Origin: Salinisphaera sp. | GTDB lineage: Bacteria > Pseudomonadota > Gammaproteobacteria > Nevskiales > Salinisphaeraceae | Assembly: GCF_002729955.1 (NCBI RefSeq) | Contig: NZ_PBYA01000019.1 | Span: forward strand, 1 to 51,654 | Length of the DNA stretch: 51,654 bases | Direction: 5' to 3' | Shown here: positions 18,218 through 27,420 of the stretch, in pieces | How the letters are laid out: each line of letters begins with the position of its first letter | Numbering within the stretch: the first letter of the stretch is position 1 | Program-made: the position numbers and the translations under genes | Notes under the pieces: generated by a model | What the model was told of the DNA's origin: nothing | What the model saw: the letters and a program-made list of their open reading frames with translations, nothing else | The model's database searches: none

Positions 18218-18688
18218 ATGAACGAAAACCTGCTCGACGTACTGCTCTATCTGTTCGAGAACTTCTCGCTGGCCGATGCCGAGCATATGTCCAGCGTGCG
18301 CGACGATCTGGGCGATGCCGGCTTCTTCGACGACGAAATCGACGACGCCTTCGCCTGGATTCGTGCCACTGACCCCGCGGGCCAGTCCATGGCCGACACG
18401 CCCAGCGACGATGCCATTCGCGTGTATGCCGAACGGGAAATGCAGGTTCTGGACGCGGAATGCCGGGGCTATCTGGCCGCGTTGCAGCAGGCCGGCGTGC
18501 TCAGCGCCACGGCCCGCGAGATCGTGATCGATCGCATGATGGCGCTGGCCGAAGATGCGTTCGAAGGCGCCGAGATCGAACAGCTCAAGTGGGTGGTGAT
18601 GATGGTGCTGTCGTCCAGCGGCCAGGACCAGGCCTATGCCCGCATGGAAGCAATGATCCATGCCGAATCGCCGGGCGCCAGCCACTAG
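18218..18688 (+). CDS. smg: Smg family protein (DUF494)
   Basis: A 156-residue helical, acidic protein opening MNENLLDVLLYLFENF, the signature of Smg/DUF494. The family sits next to dprA and topA in many gammaproteobacteria, exactly as here, but its biochemical role is not established. Conserved features include the LGDAGFFDDEIDDAFAW stretch and a C-terminal AEDAFEGAEIEQLKWVVMMV segment. No signal peptide or membrane span is present. Confidence 0.95.
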   Translation: MNENLLDVLLYLFENFSLADAEHMSSVRDDLGDAGFFDDEIDDAFAWIRATDPAGQSMADTPSDDAIRVYAEREMQVLDAECRGYLAALQQAGVLSATAREIVIDRMMALAEDAFEGAEIEQLKWVVMMVLSSSGQDQAYARMEAMIHAESPGASH

Positions 18689-18838
18689 GCAGGTGCTTGG
18701 CCTGGCGCATGCCCGCGCCGACCGCGAAACGGCCGACACGGTTGACGTGCCTCGGTCGCGCATGCTTCAAAGGCTATGCTAGTGTGCAGCGCCCTGCGCA
18801 GCAGTGCAGCCCCCAATCCTTAAATATAGCGTGAATCG

Positions 18839-21355
18839 ATGAGTCGCAATCTCGTCATCGTGGAATCGCCGGCCAAGGCCCGGACGATCGAAAAATATCT
18901 CGGCAAGGACTACGAGGTGCTTGCCTCGTACGGCCACGTGCGCGACCTCGTGCCCAAGGAAGGCGCGGTCGATACCGAGCACGACTTCGCGATGCGCTAC
19001 GACATCATCGACCGCAATGCCAAGCAGGTCGACAAGATCGCCCGCTCGCTCAAGAAGTCGGACGCCCTGCTGCTGGCCACTGACCCCGACCGCGAAGGCG
19101 AGGCCATTGCCTGGCATCTGCTGGAGCTGCTGCGCGAACGCGGCCTGCTCGAAAACAAGGAAGTCGCCCGGGTGGTCTTTCACGAGATCACAAAGAAAGC
19201 CGTCGGTTCGGCCGTGGCCAACCCGCGCACCATCTCCGACGATCTGGTCAACGCCCAGCAGGCACGCCGCGCGCTCGACTATCTCGTGGGCTTCAATCTG
19301 TCGCCGCTTCTCTGGCGCAAGGTTCAGCGCGGGCTGTCGGCGGGGCGCGTGCAGTCGCCCGCCCTGCGCCTGATCTGCGAGCGCGATGCCGAGATCGAGG
19401 CGTTCATCCCCCAGGAATACTGGAAGATCGAAGCCCAGGTGGAAAAGGACGCGCAGCCCTTTAGCGCGCGCCTGTCGCAGCTGGACGGCGAAAAGGTCGA
19501 ACAGTTCACGGTCAACAACCAGGGCAGCGCCGACGCGGCCCTGGAAAAACTCACCAGCGCCGCCCAAGGCCAGCTGCGGGTGGTCAAGGTCGACCGCAAA
19601 CAGCGCAAGCGCAACCCGGCGCCGCCGTTCACGACCTCCACGCTGCAACAGGAAGCCGCACGCAAGCTCGGCTTTACCGCCAAACGCACCATGCGTACGG
19701 CCCAGAGCCTGTATGAAGGCGTGTCGATCGATGGCGCCGAGGCCACCGGCCTGATTACCTACATGCGGACCGACTCGGTCAGCCTGGCCGCGGACGCGGT
19801 CAACGAACTGCGCTCGATGATCGGCAAACGCTACGGCGACAAGAACCTGCCGGACGCCCCGCGCAGCTTCAAGACCAAGTCCAAGAACGCCCAGGAAGCG
19901 CATGAGGCCATCCGCCCGACCGAAAGCGCGCGTATTCCGGATGAAATCAAGTCGAACCTGACCAGCGATCAGGCGCGTCTTTACGAATTGATCTGGCAGC
20001 GCACCGTCGCCAGTCAGATGATGCATGCCCTGTTCGATACGGTATCGGCCGATCTGGCCGCCGGCGACGATGCGAAGCACCTCTTTCGTGCCTCGGGCCG
20101 CACCCTGCGCGAACCGGGCTTTCTTGCCGTCTACAAGGAAGGCAAGGACGACGACAAGGCCGATGACGACGCCGACAAGCGCCTGCCGCATCTGGAAGAA
20201 AACGAGCTGCTCAAGCTCGCCGAGATCATTCCCACCCAGCATTTCACCGAGCCGCCGCCGCGCTTTACCGAAGCCGCGCTCGTGAAAACTCTCGAGGAAT
20301 ACGATATCGGCCGGCCCTCGACCTATGCCTCGATCATTTCGACGCTGCAGGATCGCGAATACGTCGAAATGGACGGCAAGGCGTTCATGCCCACCCCGCT
20401 GGGCAAGATCGTCAACAAGTTCCTGACCGATCACTTCACCCGCTATGTGGACTACGAGTTCACCGCCAACCTCGAAGACCGGCTCGACGCCGTCTCGCGT
20501 GGCGAGGAACAGTGGCAGCCGTTGCTCAAGGAATTCTGGGATCGATTCTCCGAGCAGATCGAATCCAAGCAGGATCTGTCGCGCGAGGAAGTCGCCCAGG
20601 CCCGCGAACTCGGCACCGATCCCAAATCCGGCAAGCCGGTGATCGTGCGCATCGGTCGTTTCGGGCCGTTCGTGCAGATCGGCTCCAAGGACGACGAGGA
20701 AAAACCCAAGTTCGCCGGCCTGCGCAAGGGCCAGGACATGGACAAGATCACCCTCGACGAGGCGCTATATCTGTTCAACCTGCCCCGCGATCTGGGCGAA
20801 ACGCCCGAGGGCGAGGAAATTCAGGTCAACATCGGCCGCTTCGGCCCCTATGTGCGCTTTGGCAAGAAGTTCGCGTCGATCAAGGAAGACGACCCGTACA
20901 CGATCTCCAAGGAGCGCGCGCTAGAGGTCATCGCCGAGAAGAAGGAAGCCGACGCCAAGAAGCTGATCAAGCACTTCGAGGCCGAGGGCATCAAGGTCCA
21001 GCACGGCCCCTTCGGCCCCTACATCACCGACGGCAAGAAAAACGCCAGCGTGCCCAAGGATCAGGAGCCGGCCGAGCTCACCCTGGAACAGTGCCAGGAG
21101 ATCATTGCCAAGGCACCGGAGAAGAAAAAACGCGGGCGCAAGGGCGCGGCTGCGAAGAAGGACAGCGCGAAGTCCAGCGCCAAATCGACGACGTCGAAGG
21201 CCAAGACCGCCAAGAGCACGACGGCGAAAAAGAACGGCGCCGCGAAGACCGCGACCAAGGCCAAGAACACGACCAAGGCCGCCCCCAAGAAAACAGCGGC
21301 CAAGAAGGCGCCCGCGAAGTCGAGCACGAAATCCGCCGGCAAGGGCGACGCCTGA
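18839..21355 (+). CDS. topA: DNA topoisomerase I with lysine/alanine-rich tail
   Basis: Type IA topoisomerase relaxing negative supercoils. The Toprim domain starts NLVIVESPAKARTIEKYLG and includes ATDPDREGEAIAWHL; the catalytic tyrosine is Tyr308 in GLITYMRTDSVSL. After the toroidal core come three short C-terminal repeats with GRFGPFVQIG, GRFGPYVRFG and GPFGPYITDG cores in place of C4 zinc fingers. The last 75 or so residues (about 763-838) are nearly all Lys, Ala, Ser and Thr, resembling histone H1 and probably binding DNA without sequence preference. ATG start after an A/T-rich leader. Confidence 0.96.
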   Translation: MSRNLVIVESPAKARTIEKYLGKDYEVLASYGHVRDLVPKEGAVDTEHDFAMRYDIIDRNAKQVDKIARSLKKSDALLLATDPDREGEAIAWHLLELLRERGLLENKEVARVVFHEITKKAVGSAVANPRTISDDLVNAQQARRALDYLVGFNLSPLLWRKVQRGLSAGRVQSPALRLICERDAEIEAFIPQEYWKIEAQVEKDAQPFSARLSQLDGEKVEQFTVNNQGSADAALEKLTSAAQGQLRVVKVDRKQRKRNPAPPFTTSTLQQEAARKLGFTAKRTMRTAQSLYEGVSIDGAEATGLITYMRTDSVSLAADAVNELRSMIGKRYGDKNLPDAPRSFKTKSKNAQEAHEAIRPTESARIPDEIKSNLTSDQARLYELIWQRTVASQMMHALFDTVSADLAAGDDAKHLFRASGRTLREPGFLAVYKEGKDDDKADDDADKRLPHLEENELLKLAEIIPTQHFTEPPPRFTEAALVKTLEEYDIGRPSTYASIISTLQDREYVEMDGKAFMPTPLGKIVNKFLTDHFTRYVDYEFTANLEDRLDAVSRGEEQWQPLLKEFWDRFSEQIESKQDLSREEVAQARELGTDPKSGKPVIVRIGRFGPFVQIGSKDDEEKPKFAGLRKGQDMDKITLDEALYLFNLPRDLGETPEGEEIQVNIGRFGPYVRFGKKFASIKEDDPYTISKERALEVIAEKKEADAKKLIKHFEAEGIKVQHGPFGPYITDGKKNASVPKDQEPAELTLEQCQEIIAKAPEKKKRGRKGAAAKKDSAKSSAKSTTSKAKTAKSTTAKKNGAAKTATKAKNTTKAAPKKTAAKKAPAKSSTKSAGKGDA

Positions 21356-21385
21356 GCCGCGCCTGCCTGATTCGACCGATTGTCT

Positions 21386-21985
21386 ATGAGCCGTAAGCCC
21401 CAGCGCGCCGTTGCGCGTGTAAGCCCCCATCGCCTGCGCCGCGCTGCGCGTATTCTTCATGATGGCGGCGTGGTCGCCCACGCCACGGAAGGTGTCTGGG
21501 GGCTGGCCTGTGATCCGCTGGATCCGGCCGCCGTACTGCGCCTGCTCACGATCAAGCATCGCGATATCGATCGCGGCCTGATCGTCATCGGCGCCGATCG
21601 CGAGCAGCTTGCGCCGTTTGTTTCGGCTGATGCCGATCAGGCCTGGGCCCGTGCCACCGACAGCTGGCCGGCGGCCCTGACCTGGCTACTGCCCGCCGCC
21701 GACGATACGCCCTGGTGGCTGACCGGCGCGCACGACACCATCGCCCTGCGCCAGACCGCCCATGCCGACAGCGCCGCACTGTGTCGTGCCTTTGGCGGCG
21801 CGCTGGTTTCCACCAGCGCCAACGTCAGCGCGCGCCCGCCGGTCCGTAATGGCTGGCAGGCCCGTGCCCGCTTGAAAAAGTCCGGTGGCGGCGTCGACAT
21901 GATTCTGGGCGGCGTGCCGGACACACCCGGGCGCGCCAGCACCATTCGCGATGCGCGCACCGGCGACACCCTGCGCGGAGGCTGA
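21386..21985 (+). CDS. tsaC: Threonylcarbamoyl-AMP synthase TsaC (YrdC/Sua5 family)
   Basis: TsaC makes threonylcarbamoyl-AMP, used with TsaD (29299-30360) to form t6A37 on ANN-decoding tRNAs. The YrdC fold shows as [34 protein letters not shown] (substrate-binding Lys/Arg region) and [13 protein letters not shown]. At 199 residues it is the short type without the Sua5 C-terminal domain. I begin at the ATG 21386 rather than the TTG 21380. It lies between topA and hemF and probably shares their transcription. Confidence 0.95.
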   Translation: MSRKPQRAVARVSPHRLRRAARILHDGGVVAHATEGVWGLACDPLDPAAVLRLLTIKHRDIDRGLIVIGADREQLAPFVSADADQAWARATDSWPAALTWLLPAADDTPWWLTGAHDTIALRQTAHADSAALCRAFGGALVSTSANVSARPPVRNGWQARARLKKSGGGVDMILGGVPDTPGRASTIRDARTGDTLRGG

Positions 21986-21987
21986 GC

Positions 21988-22911
21988 ATGAGCGCCGATA
22001 GCATCGATTCCGATCGCGTCATCGCCTGGTTCCGTGAACTGCAGGACCATATCTGCCAGCGCCTGGCCGATCTGGAGCCGGGCCTGGATTTTCATATCGA
22101 CGCCTGGCAGCGCCCGGCCGGCGGCGGCGGCGATACCCGCGTGCTCGCCGACGGCGAAACCTTCGAACGGGCCGGCGTGAATTTCTCGCGGGTGACCGGC
22201 GACAACCTGCCGGCCTCGGCCTCCGCACGCCGGCCGGAGCTTGCCGGGCGTTCGTTCATCGCCACCGGCGTGTCGGTGGTGATTCACCCGCGCAACCCCT
22301 ATGCGCCCACCGCCCACGCCAATGTGCGCTTTTTCGTGGCCGAAAAGGAGGGCGAGGCGCCGGTGTGGTGGTTCGGCGGCGGCTTCGACCTGACGCCCTA
22401 CTACCCGTTCGAAGACGACGCCATCGCCTGGCACGAGGCCGCCCGCGATGCCTGTGCGCCCTTTGGCGACGATCTCTATGCCCGCTTCAAAAGCTGGTGC
22501 GACGAATACTTCTATCTGCCGCACCGGGAAGAAACCCGCGGTGTGGGCGGCCTGTTCTTCGACGATTTCGACGAGCTCGGCTTCGAGGACAGCTTCGCGT
22601 TCATACGCAGCGTCGGCCAGGCCTTCATCGATGCCTATGTGCCGATCGTCGAACGCCGGCGTGACCACGCCTACGGCGAGCGCGAGCGGGATTTCCAGCT
22701 CTATCGACGCGGGCGCTATGTCGAGTTCAATCTCGTCTACGATCGCGGCACCCTGTTTGGCCTGCAATCGCGCGGGCGTACCGAGTCCATCCTGATGTCG
22801 ATGCCGCCGCTGGCATCGTGGCAATATGGCTACAAGCCCATACCCGGCAGCCCCGAAGCCACGCTCTACGAGGATTTTCTCAGGCCTCGTGACTGGCTCG
22901 GCGTGGGTTGA
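21988..22911 (+). CDS. hemF: Oxygen-dependent coproporphyrinogen III oxidase
   Basis: HemF decarboxylates coproporphyrinogen III to protoporphyrinogen IX with molecular oxygen. Diagnostic stretches are [57 protein letters not shown] and [20 protein letters not shown] near the C-terminus. Length 307, full. It starts two bases after tsaC. Its presence shows aerobic heme synthesis; the next gene is oxyR. Confidence 0.97.
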   Translation: MSADSIDSDRVIAWFRELQDHICQRLADLEPGLDFHIDAWQRPAGGGGDTRVLADGETFERAGVNFSRVTGDNLPASASARRPELAGRSFIATGVSVVIHPRNPYAPTAHANVRFFVAEKEGEAPVWWFGGGFDLTPYYPFEDDAIAWHEAARDACAPFGDDLYARFKSWCDEYFYLPHREETRGVGGLFFDDFDELGFEDSFAFIRSVGQAFIDAYVPIVERRRDHAYGERERDFQLYRRGRYVEFNLVYDRGTLFGLQSRGRTESILMSMPPLASWQYGYKPIPGSPEATLYEDFLRPRDWLGVG

Positions 22912-22940
22912 ACCGGTTGCAGGATGAGACTCGCCACGCG

Positions 22941-23903
22941 ATGCATATCACGCTCACCGAACTGCGCTATCTGATCGCACTCGACAAGGAACGCCACTTC
23001 GGCCGGGCGGCCAAGCGCGCCTTTGTCAGCCAGCCGACGCTTTCCGTGGCGGTCAAGAAGCTCGAAGGCGAACTGGGCGTGACCGTATTCGAACGCAACC
23101 GCGGCGAGGCCCGGGTCACCCCGATCGGCCGGCGCATCATCGAACAGGCCTATCGCATCCTCGGCGAAGTCAGCGCCCTGGAAACCGTGGCCGAGCAGGG
23201 CCGCGACGAACTCAAGGGCCCGCTACGACTGGGCGTGATCTATACCGTCGGCCCCTATCTGCTGCCGCACCTGATTCCGGCGCTGCGCGAGAGCACGCCG
23301 GACATGCCGTTGATCATCGAAGAGAACTTCACCGGCGCGCTCACCCAGCAGCTGCGCAACAACGAACTCGATGCCGTGATCGTGGCCATGCCTTATGAAG
23401 TGGCCGGTTTCGCCAGCTGGCCGCTCTACGACGAGTCCTTCGTCGTGGTCATGCCGCAGACGCATCGCTGGACTCAGCGCGACGAGATCGATGCCAACGA
23501 ACTCGCCGAGGAAAACCTGCTCCTGCTCGGGCCGGGCCATTGCTTTCGTGACCAGGTACTCTCGCTATGCGAGGACTGTCGCGATCGCGAGCGTGAACGC
23601 CAGCCGCACTCCGGCTCCAGCCTGGAAACCATTCGCCACATGGTCGCAAGTGGCCTCGGGGTGACGGTATTGCCGCGATCATCGATCCCCGGGCTGTCGG
23701 AAGAGTCGCGCCTGCTGGAAACGCGTCCCTTCGCCGGCGATGCGCCCATGCGCCGTATTGCCATCGCCTGGCGCAAGAGTTTTCCGCGTCCGCGTGCGAT
23801 CACGGCCCTGCACGATGCGGTGATGCAGTGCGACCCGAGCGGGGTCACGCTGCTGCCCGACGCGGTGGCCGTCAACGTCGACGACGACACGCCAGCGAAC
23901 TAA
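22941..23903 (+). CDS. oxyR: Hydrogen peroxide-sensing LysR-type regulator OxyR
   Basis: A LysR-family activator: winged helix-turn-helix (about residues 1-60; RHFGRAAKRAFVSQPTLS recognition region), linker helix and a two-lobed effector domain. What identifies OxyR is the redox pair Cys201 and Cys210 in GPGHCFRDQVLSLC, nine residues apart like Cys199/Cys208 of E. coli, together with the GSSLETIRHMVASGLGVTVLP segment. I start at the ATG 22941; upstream in-frame codons overlap hemF. Its TAA stop lies inside the CTAA target duplication of the adjoining MITE, which therefore did not alter the protein. Confidence 0.94.
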   Translation: MHITLTELRYLIALDKERHFGRAAKRAFVSQPTLSVAVKKLEGELGVTVFERNRGEARVTPIGRRIIEQAYRILGEVSALETVAEQGRDELKGPLRLGVIYTVGPYLLPHLIPALRESTPDMPLIIEENFTGALTQQLRNNELDAVIVAMPYEVAGFASWPLYDESFVVVMPQTHRWTQRDEIDANELAEENLLLLGPGHCFRDQVLSLCEDCRDRERERQPHSGSSLETIRHMVASGLGVTVLPRSSIPGLSEESRLLETRPFAGDAPMRRIAIAWRKSFPRPRAITALHDAVMQCDPSGVTLLPDAVAVNVDDDTPAN

Positions 23904-24178
23904 GGAAGCTCTGCATAAACCTCTCACGGATCGCGTTCGAGTCCTCACAGACGGTGCGGCAAGGCGTCCAAGCGCAGCGCCTGCCTTATTGGCAGGTCAA
24001 GCTTGGCAACGCGGCCGCGGCGTCTGGGAGGCCGAACCCCTTGCGGGCCGGGGCTTTGCGCGCGCTTGATCGGCGTCAGTGTTCGCTACCGTGCAACGAG
24101 CACGCTACGCTCTCACTTCCTTGTCAATCACGCGCAAAGAACGCCGGCGCGACCGTGACAGGTTTATGCAGAGCTTCC
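23904..24178. mobile_element. MITE A, complete 275-bp copy with 4-bp CTAA target duplication
   Basis: Terminal inverted repeats of 26 bp match at 25 positions (23904-23929 and 24153-24178) and begin GGAAGCTCTGCATAAACC. The element is bracketed by direct CTAA copies (23900-23903 and 24179-24182). It has no coding frame. The YTAR-type 4-bp target fits IS5-family transposition, so it is probably mobilised by an IS5-like transposase elsewhere in the genome (inference). A second copy occupies 1-139. Internally, CTTTGCGCG near 24054 and CGCGCAAAG near 24131 form a second inverted pair. Confidence 0.88.
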
Positions 24179-24221
24179 CTAACGCCCGCCTGGCCGCCCG
24201 GCGTGCGTTACACTCGCGGCT

Positions 24222-26171
24222 GTGAATAGCTCCAACGTCCCCATCACCATGCGCCTGTGTTTCCTGGCCGTACTATTGCTCTGCGCGGGCTCCAGCGTGG
24301 CCGCCGACAGCGCTCAACGGGCCGTCTTCCGTGATGCGCTCGCCGCTGCCCAGCAGGGCCGCCTCGACGCGCGCCCAGACCTGCGCTCCCAGCTGCAGAC
24401 CTACCCGCTCTACAACTATCTGAGCGCGGCCGAGCTGCGCTACCGCCTGGACACGAACGCCAGCACGGCGCTGGACAGCCAGATCCAGTCGTTCATCAGT
24501 GCCCATCCCGACCTGCCTCCGGCCGAAAGCCTACGCCGCAACTGGTTGCCGAGCCTCGCGCGACGCGGGCGCTGGTCGACGCTGCGGGCGAATACCCGCG
24601 ACAGCGACGGCACGACGGCGACCTGTCGCGCCGTCAACGCCCGTATTCAGATGGGCGAAAGCCCGCGCAGCGAAGCGCTCGCGCTCTGGCGGGTCGGTCG
24701 CAGCCAGCCGGACGCCTGCGACCCGGTATTCGCATGGCTCGAGGGTCAGGGTCTGCTCGGCGCCGATGAGATTCTCGAACGCGCACGCCTGGCCGTGCTC
24801 GCCGGCCAGTACGGGCTGACCCGTTATCTGGCCCGCCAGCTGCCCGCCGACCGGCGTACACAGACCGAGCAATGGCTTAACGTGGCAGAAACGCCGGCGA
24901 ATCTGAATTACGCCTCGGCAGGCCTCGATGGCGACATCGCCGTTTATGCCTTCAAACGCTATGCCCTGCGCGATCTGAACGGCGCGGCCGATCTGTTCAT
25001 GCCGTTGGCCGAACGCCTGCAGCTCGACGAAGCCCAGCGCCACGACATGAAGCGCCAGCTGGCCCTGCTGTATGCTCAGGGTCAGAAATCGCAGGCCCTG
25101 GTCTGGTTCGCGCGCATGGACCATAACCGCATGCGCGACGACGAGCACGCGCTCGGTTGGGAAATACGGGCTGCCATCTACAACCAGCGCTGGCCGCTGG
25201 TGGTCGATGCGATCAACGATCTACCGCCTGCGATCGCCGACGACGAGGAATGGCGCTACTGGCACGCCCGCGCGCTCGAAGCCATGGGCCGTACGCAACA
25301 GGCCCGCGCGATCTACGCGCCGCTCGCGCAGGAGCGCAGCTACCACGGCTACCTCGCCGCGGACGCGCTCAATCAGGACTACAGCCTCAACGAACGCCGA
25401 CTCGCCGTTGACAACTCAGCGCTCGCGCGTGTGCAGGCCAAACCCGCGCTGGCCCGGGCTGCCGAACTGCGCGCGCTGGGTATGGACCATGCCGCCGGCC
25501 AGGAATGGAACGTCGTGATCGACGGCCTCGACGAGGCCGCCCTCGCCCAGGCCGCACGCATCGCCCACGAATGGGGCTGGCATTCGCGTGCCATCATCAC
25601 CCTGGCCAAGGCCGACTACTGGGACGATCTGGATATTCGCTATCCCACGCCCTACAGCGATGCCGTACGCCAGTTTGCCGACGACAACGATCTCGATCCG
25701 GCCTATGTGTTCGCGATCATGCGTACCGAATCGCTGTTTCAGCCCTCAATCCGTTCCTCGGCGGGCGCCGTGGGCTTGATGCAGCTGCTACCCGGCACAG
25801 CCCGTCTGGTGGCCCGGCGCATGGAGGCCGCCACCCCTTCGAGCAGCGCGCTGACCGTACCGGAAATCAATATCCAGTTGGGCACGGGCTATCTGGCCCA
25901 GATGCTCGAACGCTGGAACGGCAACATCGCCATGGCCACTGCCAGCTACAACGCCGGCCCGCAGCGTATCGCCCGCTGGCTGCCCGAAGACGATATGGAC
26001 CCGACCATCTGGATTGCCAATATCCCCTATACCGAAACCCGTAACTACGTGCAGCGCGCGATGTCGCATATGACTGTTTTCCAGTCGCGTCTGAACGAGA
26101 ACATCGTGCCCCTGGACGAGCGTATCGACGACATCAAACCCGGCTACGGCGACCAGAGCGCCAGCCGCTAG
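24222..26171 (+). CDS. slt: Soluble lytic murein transglycosylase
   Basis: Slt-type periplasmic enzyme that cleaves peptidoglycan to 1,6-anhydromuropeptides. A signal peptide spans the first 35 residues (hydrophobic LCFLAVLLLCAGSSVAA). A long alpha-helical superhelix (about 40-460) forms the doughnut domain, and the C-terminal SLT domain has the catalytic Glu in MRTESLFQPSIRSSAGAVGL, then LMQLLPGTA and ATASYNAGPQRIARWLP. Length 649 resembles Slt70. The start is either GTG 24222 or ATG 24249; neither has a clear ribosome site. The MITE ends 43 bases upstream, so it may have displaced the original promoter. Confidence 0.93.
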   Translation: MNSSNVPITMRLCFLAVLLLCAGSSVAADSAQRAVFRDALAAAQQGRLDARPDLRSQLQTYPLYNYLSAAELRYRLDTNASTALDSQIQSFISAHPDLPPAESLRRNWLPSLARRGRWSTLRANTRDSDGTTATCRAVNARIQMGESPRSEALALWRVGRSQPDACDPVFAWLEGQGLLGADEILERARLAVLAGQYGLTRYLARQLPADRRTQTEQWLNVAETPANLNYASAGLDGDIAVYAFKRYALRDLNGAADLFMPLAERLQLDEAQRHDMKRQLALLYAQGQKSQALVWFARMDHNRMRDDEHALGWEIRAAIYNQRWPLVVDAINDLPPAIADDEEWRYWHARALEAMGRTQQARAIYAPLAQERSYHGYLAADALNQDYSLNERRLAVDNSALARVQAKPALARAAELRALGMDHAAGQEWNVVIDGLDEAALAQAARIAHEWGWHSRAIITLAKADYWDDLDIRYPTPYSDAVRQFADDNDLDPAYVFAIMRTESLFQPSIRSSAGAVGLMQLLPGTARLVARRMEAATPSSSALTVPEINIQLGTGYLAQMLERWNGNIAMATASYNAGPQRIARWLPEDDMDPTIWIANIPYTETRNYVQRAMSHMTVFQSRLNENIVPLDERIDDIKPGYGDQSASR

Positions 26172-26183
26172 CACGCGACGATC

Positions 26184-27407
26184 ATGCAACGTTATCTGGT
26201 AGGCGGCGCGCTGCGCGATGAATGGCTGGGCTTGCCCGTGTCCGATCGCGACTGGGTGGTGGTAGGCGCCACGCCCGAGCAGATGAGCGCGGCCGGTTAT
26301 CGGCCGGTCGGGCGCGATTTCCCGGTCTTTCTCCATCCGGACAGCCACGAAGAACATGCCCTGGCCCGTACCGAACGCAAGAGCGGGCGCGGCTATCACG
26401 GCTTCGTGTTCCATACCGGTGCGGATGTCAGCCTCGAAGACGATCTCGTTCGACGCGACCTGACGATCAACGCGATCGCACGCGCCGACGATGGCACCGT
26501 GGTGGACCCCTGCGGCGGCCGCGCGGACCTCGAAGCACGGGTGTTGCGTCATGTCTCGCCCGCCTTCGTCGAAGACCCGGTCCGCCTGCTGCGCCTGGCC
26601 CGCTACTACGCGCGTTTTGCGCCGCTGGGCTTTCGCGTGGCCGACGAGACGATGGCCCTGCTGCGGGACATGGTGAGTTCGGGCGAGGTCGATCATCTCG
26701 TGCCCGAGCGGGTCTGGGCAGAAACCGAACGCGCCCTCATGCACGACGAGCCGCAGCTATTCTTCTACCTGCTTCGCGAATGCGGCGCGCTGGAACGCCT
26801 GTTTCCGGAACTCGATGCCCTGTTCGGGGTAATTCAGCCCATACGCCACCACCCCGAGATCGATTCGGGCGTGCATACGCTGCTGGTTCTTGCCCAGACC
26901 GCCGCCGCCAACGAGCCGCTGGCCGCCCGCTATGCGGCCCTGTGCCACGACTACGGCAAGGCGCGCACGCCGGCCCATATTCTGCCCGGCCACCATGGCC
27001 ACGAAGCCGCGGGCGTACCGCTGGCCGAGGCCTGCAGCCAGCGTCTGGGCGTACCCAAGGCAGTGCGCGAAGCCGCGGCCGTGGTCACGCGCTGGCATAC
27101 ACATATCCATCGCATGCACGAGCTGCGCCCGGCGACCATGCTGGACGTATTCGAAGGCATCGATGCGTTTCGCCGGCCGGAGCGTCTCGACGTGCTGATC
27201 GCCGTATGCATCGCCGATGTGCACGGCCGCCTGGGCTTTGAAAAACGCCAGTACGAACAGCCGAAAACGGCGCGCGCCGCCTTCGAGGCCGCCCGCTCGA
27301 TCGATGCCGGCGCGCTGGCGGCAAGCGGGCTGCAGGGGCCGGAAATTGGCGCCGCGCTCAAACGCGAACGTGTGCGCGCGATCGCCGAGGCCATCGGTCG
27401 GCGCTGA
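26184..27407 (+). CDS. cca: Multifunctional CCA-adding tRNA nucleotidyltransferase with HD domain
   Basis: Adds or repairs the CCA end of tRNAs. The class II nucleotidyltransferase core starts QRYLVGGALRDEWLGLP (GGxxR/D), with the metal-binding SDRDWVVVGA and RRDLTINAIA. The C-terminal HD domain has AALCHDYGKARTP and gives phosphatase/phosphodiesterase activity in the E. coli type. Length 407 matches the gammaproteobacterial form. It follows slt by 12 bases and is convergent with uppP, whose stop is 13 bases away. Confidence 0.96.
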   Translation: MQRYLVGGALRDEWLGLPVSDRDWVVVGATPEQMSAAGYRPVGRDFPVFLHPDSHEEHALARTERKSGRGYHGFVFHTGADVSLEDDLVRRDLTINAIARADDGTVVDPCGGRADLEARVLRHVSPAFVEDPVRLLRLARYYARFAPLGFRVADETMALLRDMVSSGEVDHLVPERVWAETERALMHDEPQLFFYLLRECGALERLFPELDALFGVIQPIRHHPEIDSGVHTLLVLAQTAAANEPLAARYAALCHDYGKARTPAHILPGHHGHEAAGVPLAEACSQRLGVPKAVREAAAVVTRWHTHIHRMHELRPATMLDVFEGIDAFRRPERLDVLIAVCIADVHGRLGFEKRQYEQPKTARAAFEAARSIDAGALAASGLQGPEIGAALKRERVRAIAEAIGRR

Positions 27408-27420
27408 TGTGGGACAGGCG

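Noticed and set aside
18779-20434. A 551-codon minus-strand frame within topA
   Set aside because: Antisense shadow of topA with low-complexity, family-less composition.
21637-22824. A 395-codon minus-strand frame over tsaC and hemF
   Set aside because: Antisense to two clearly identified genes; no recognisable domain.
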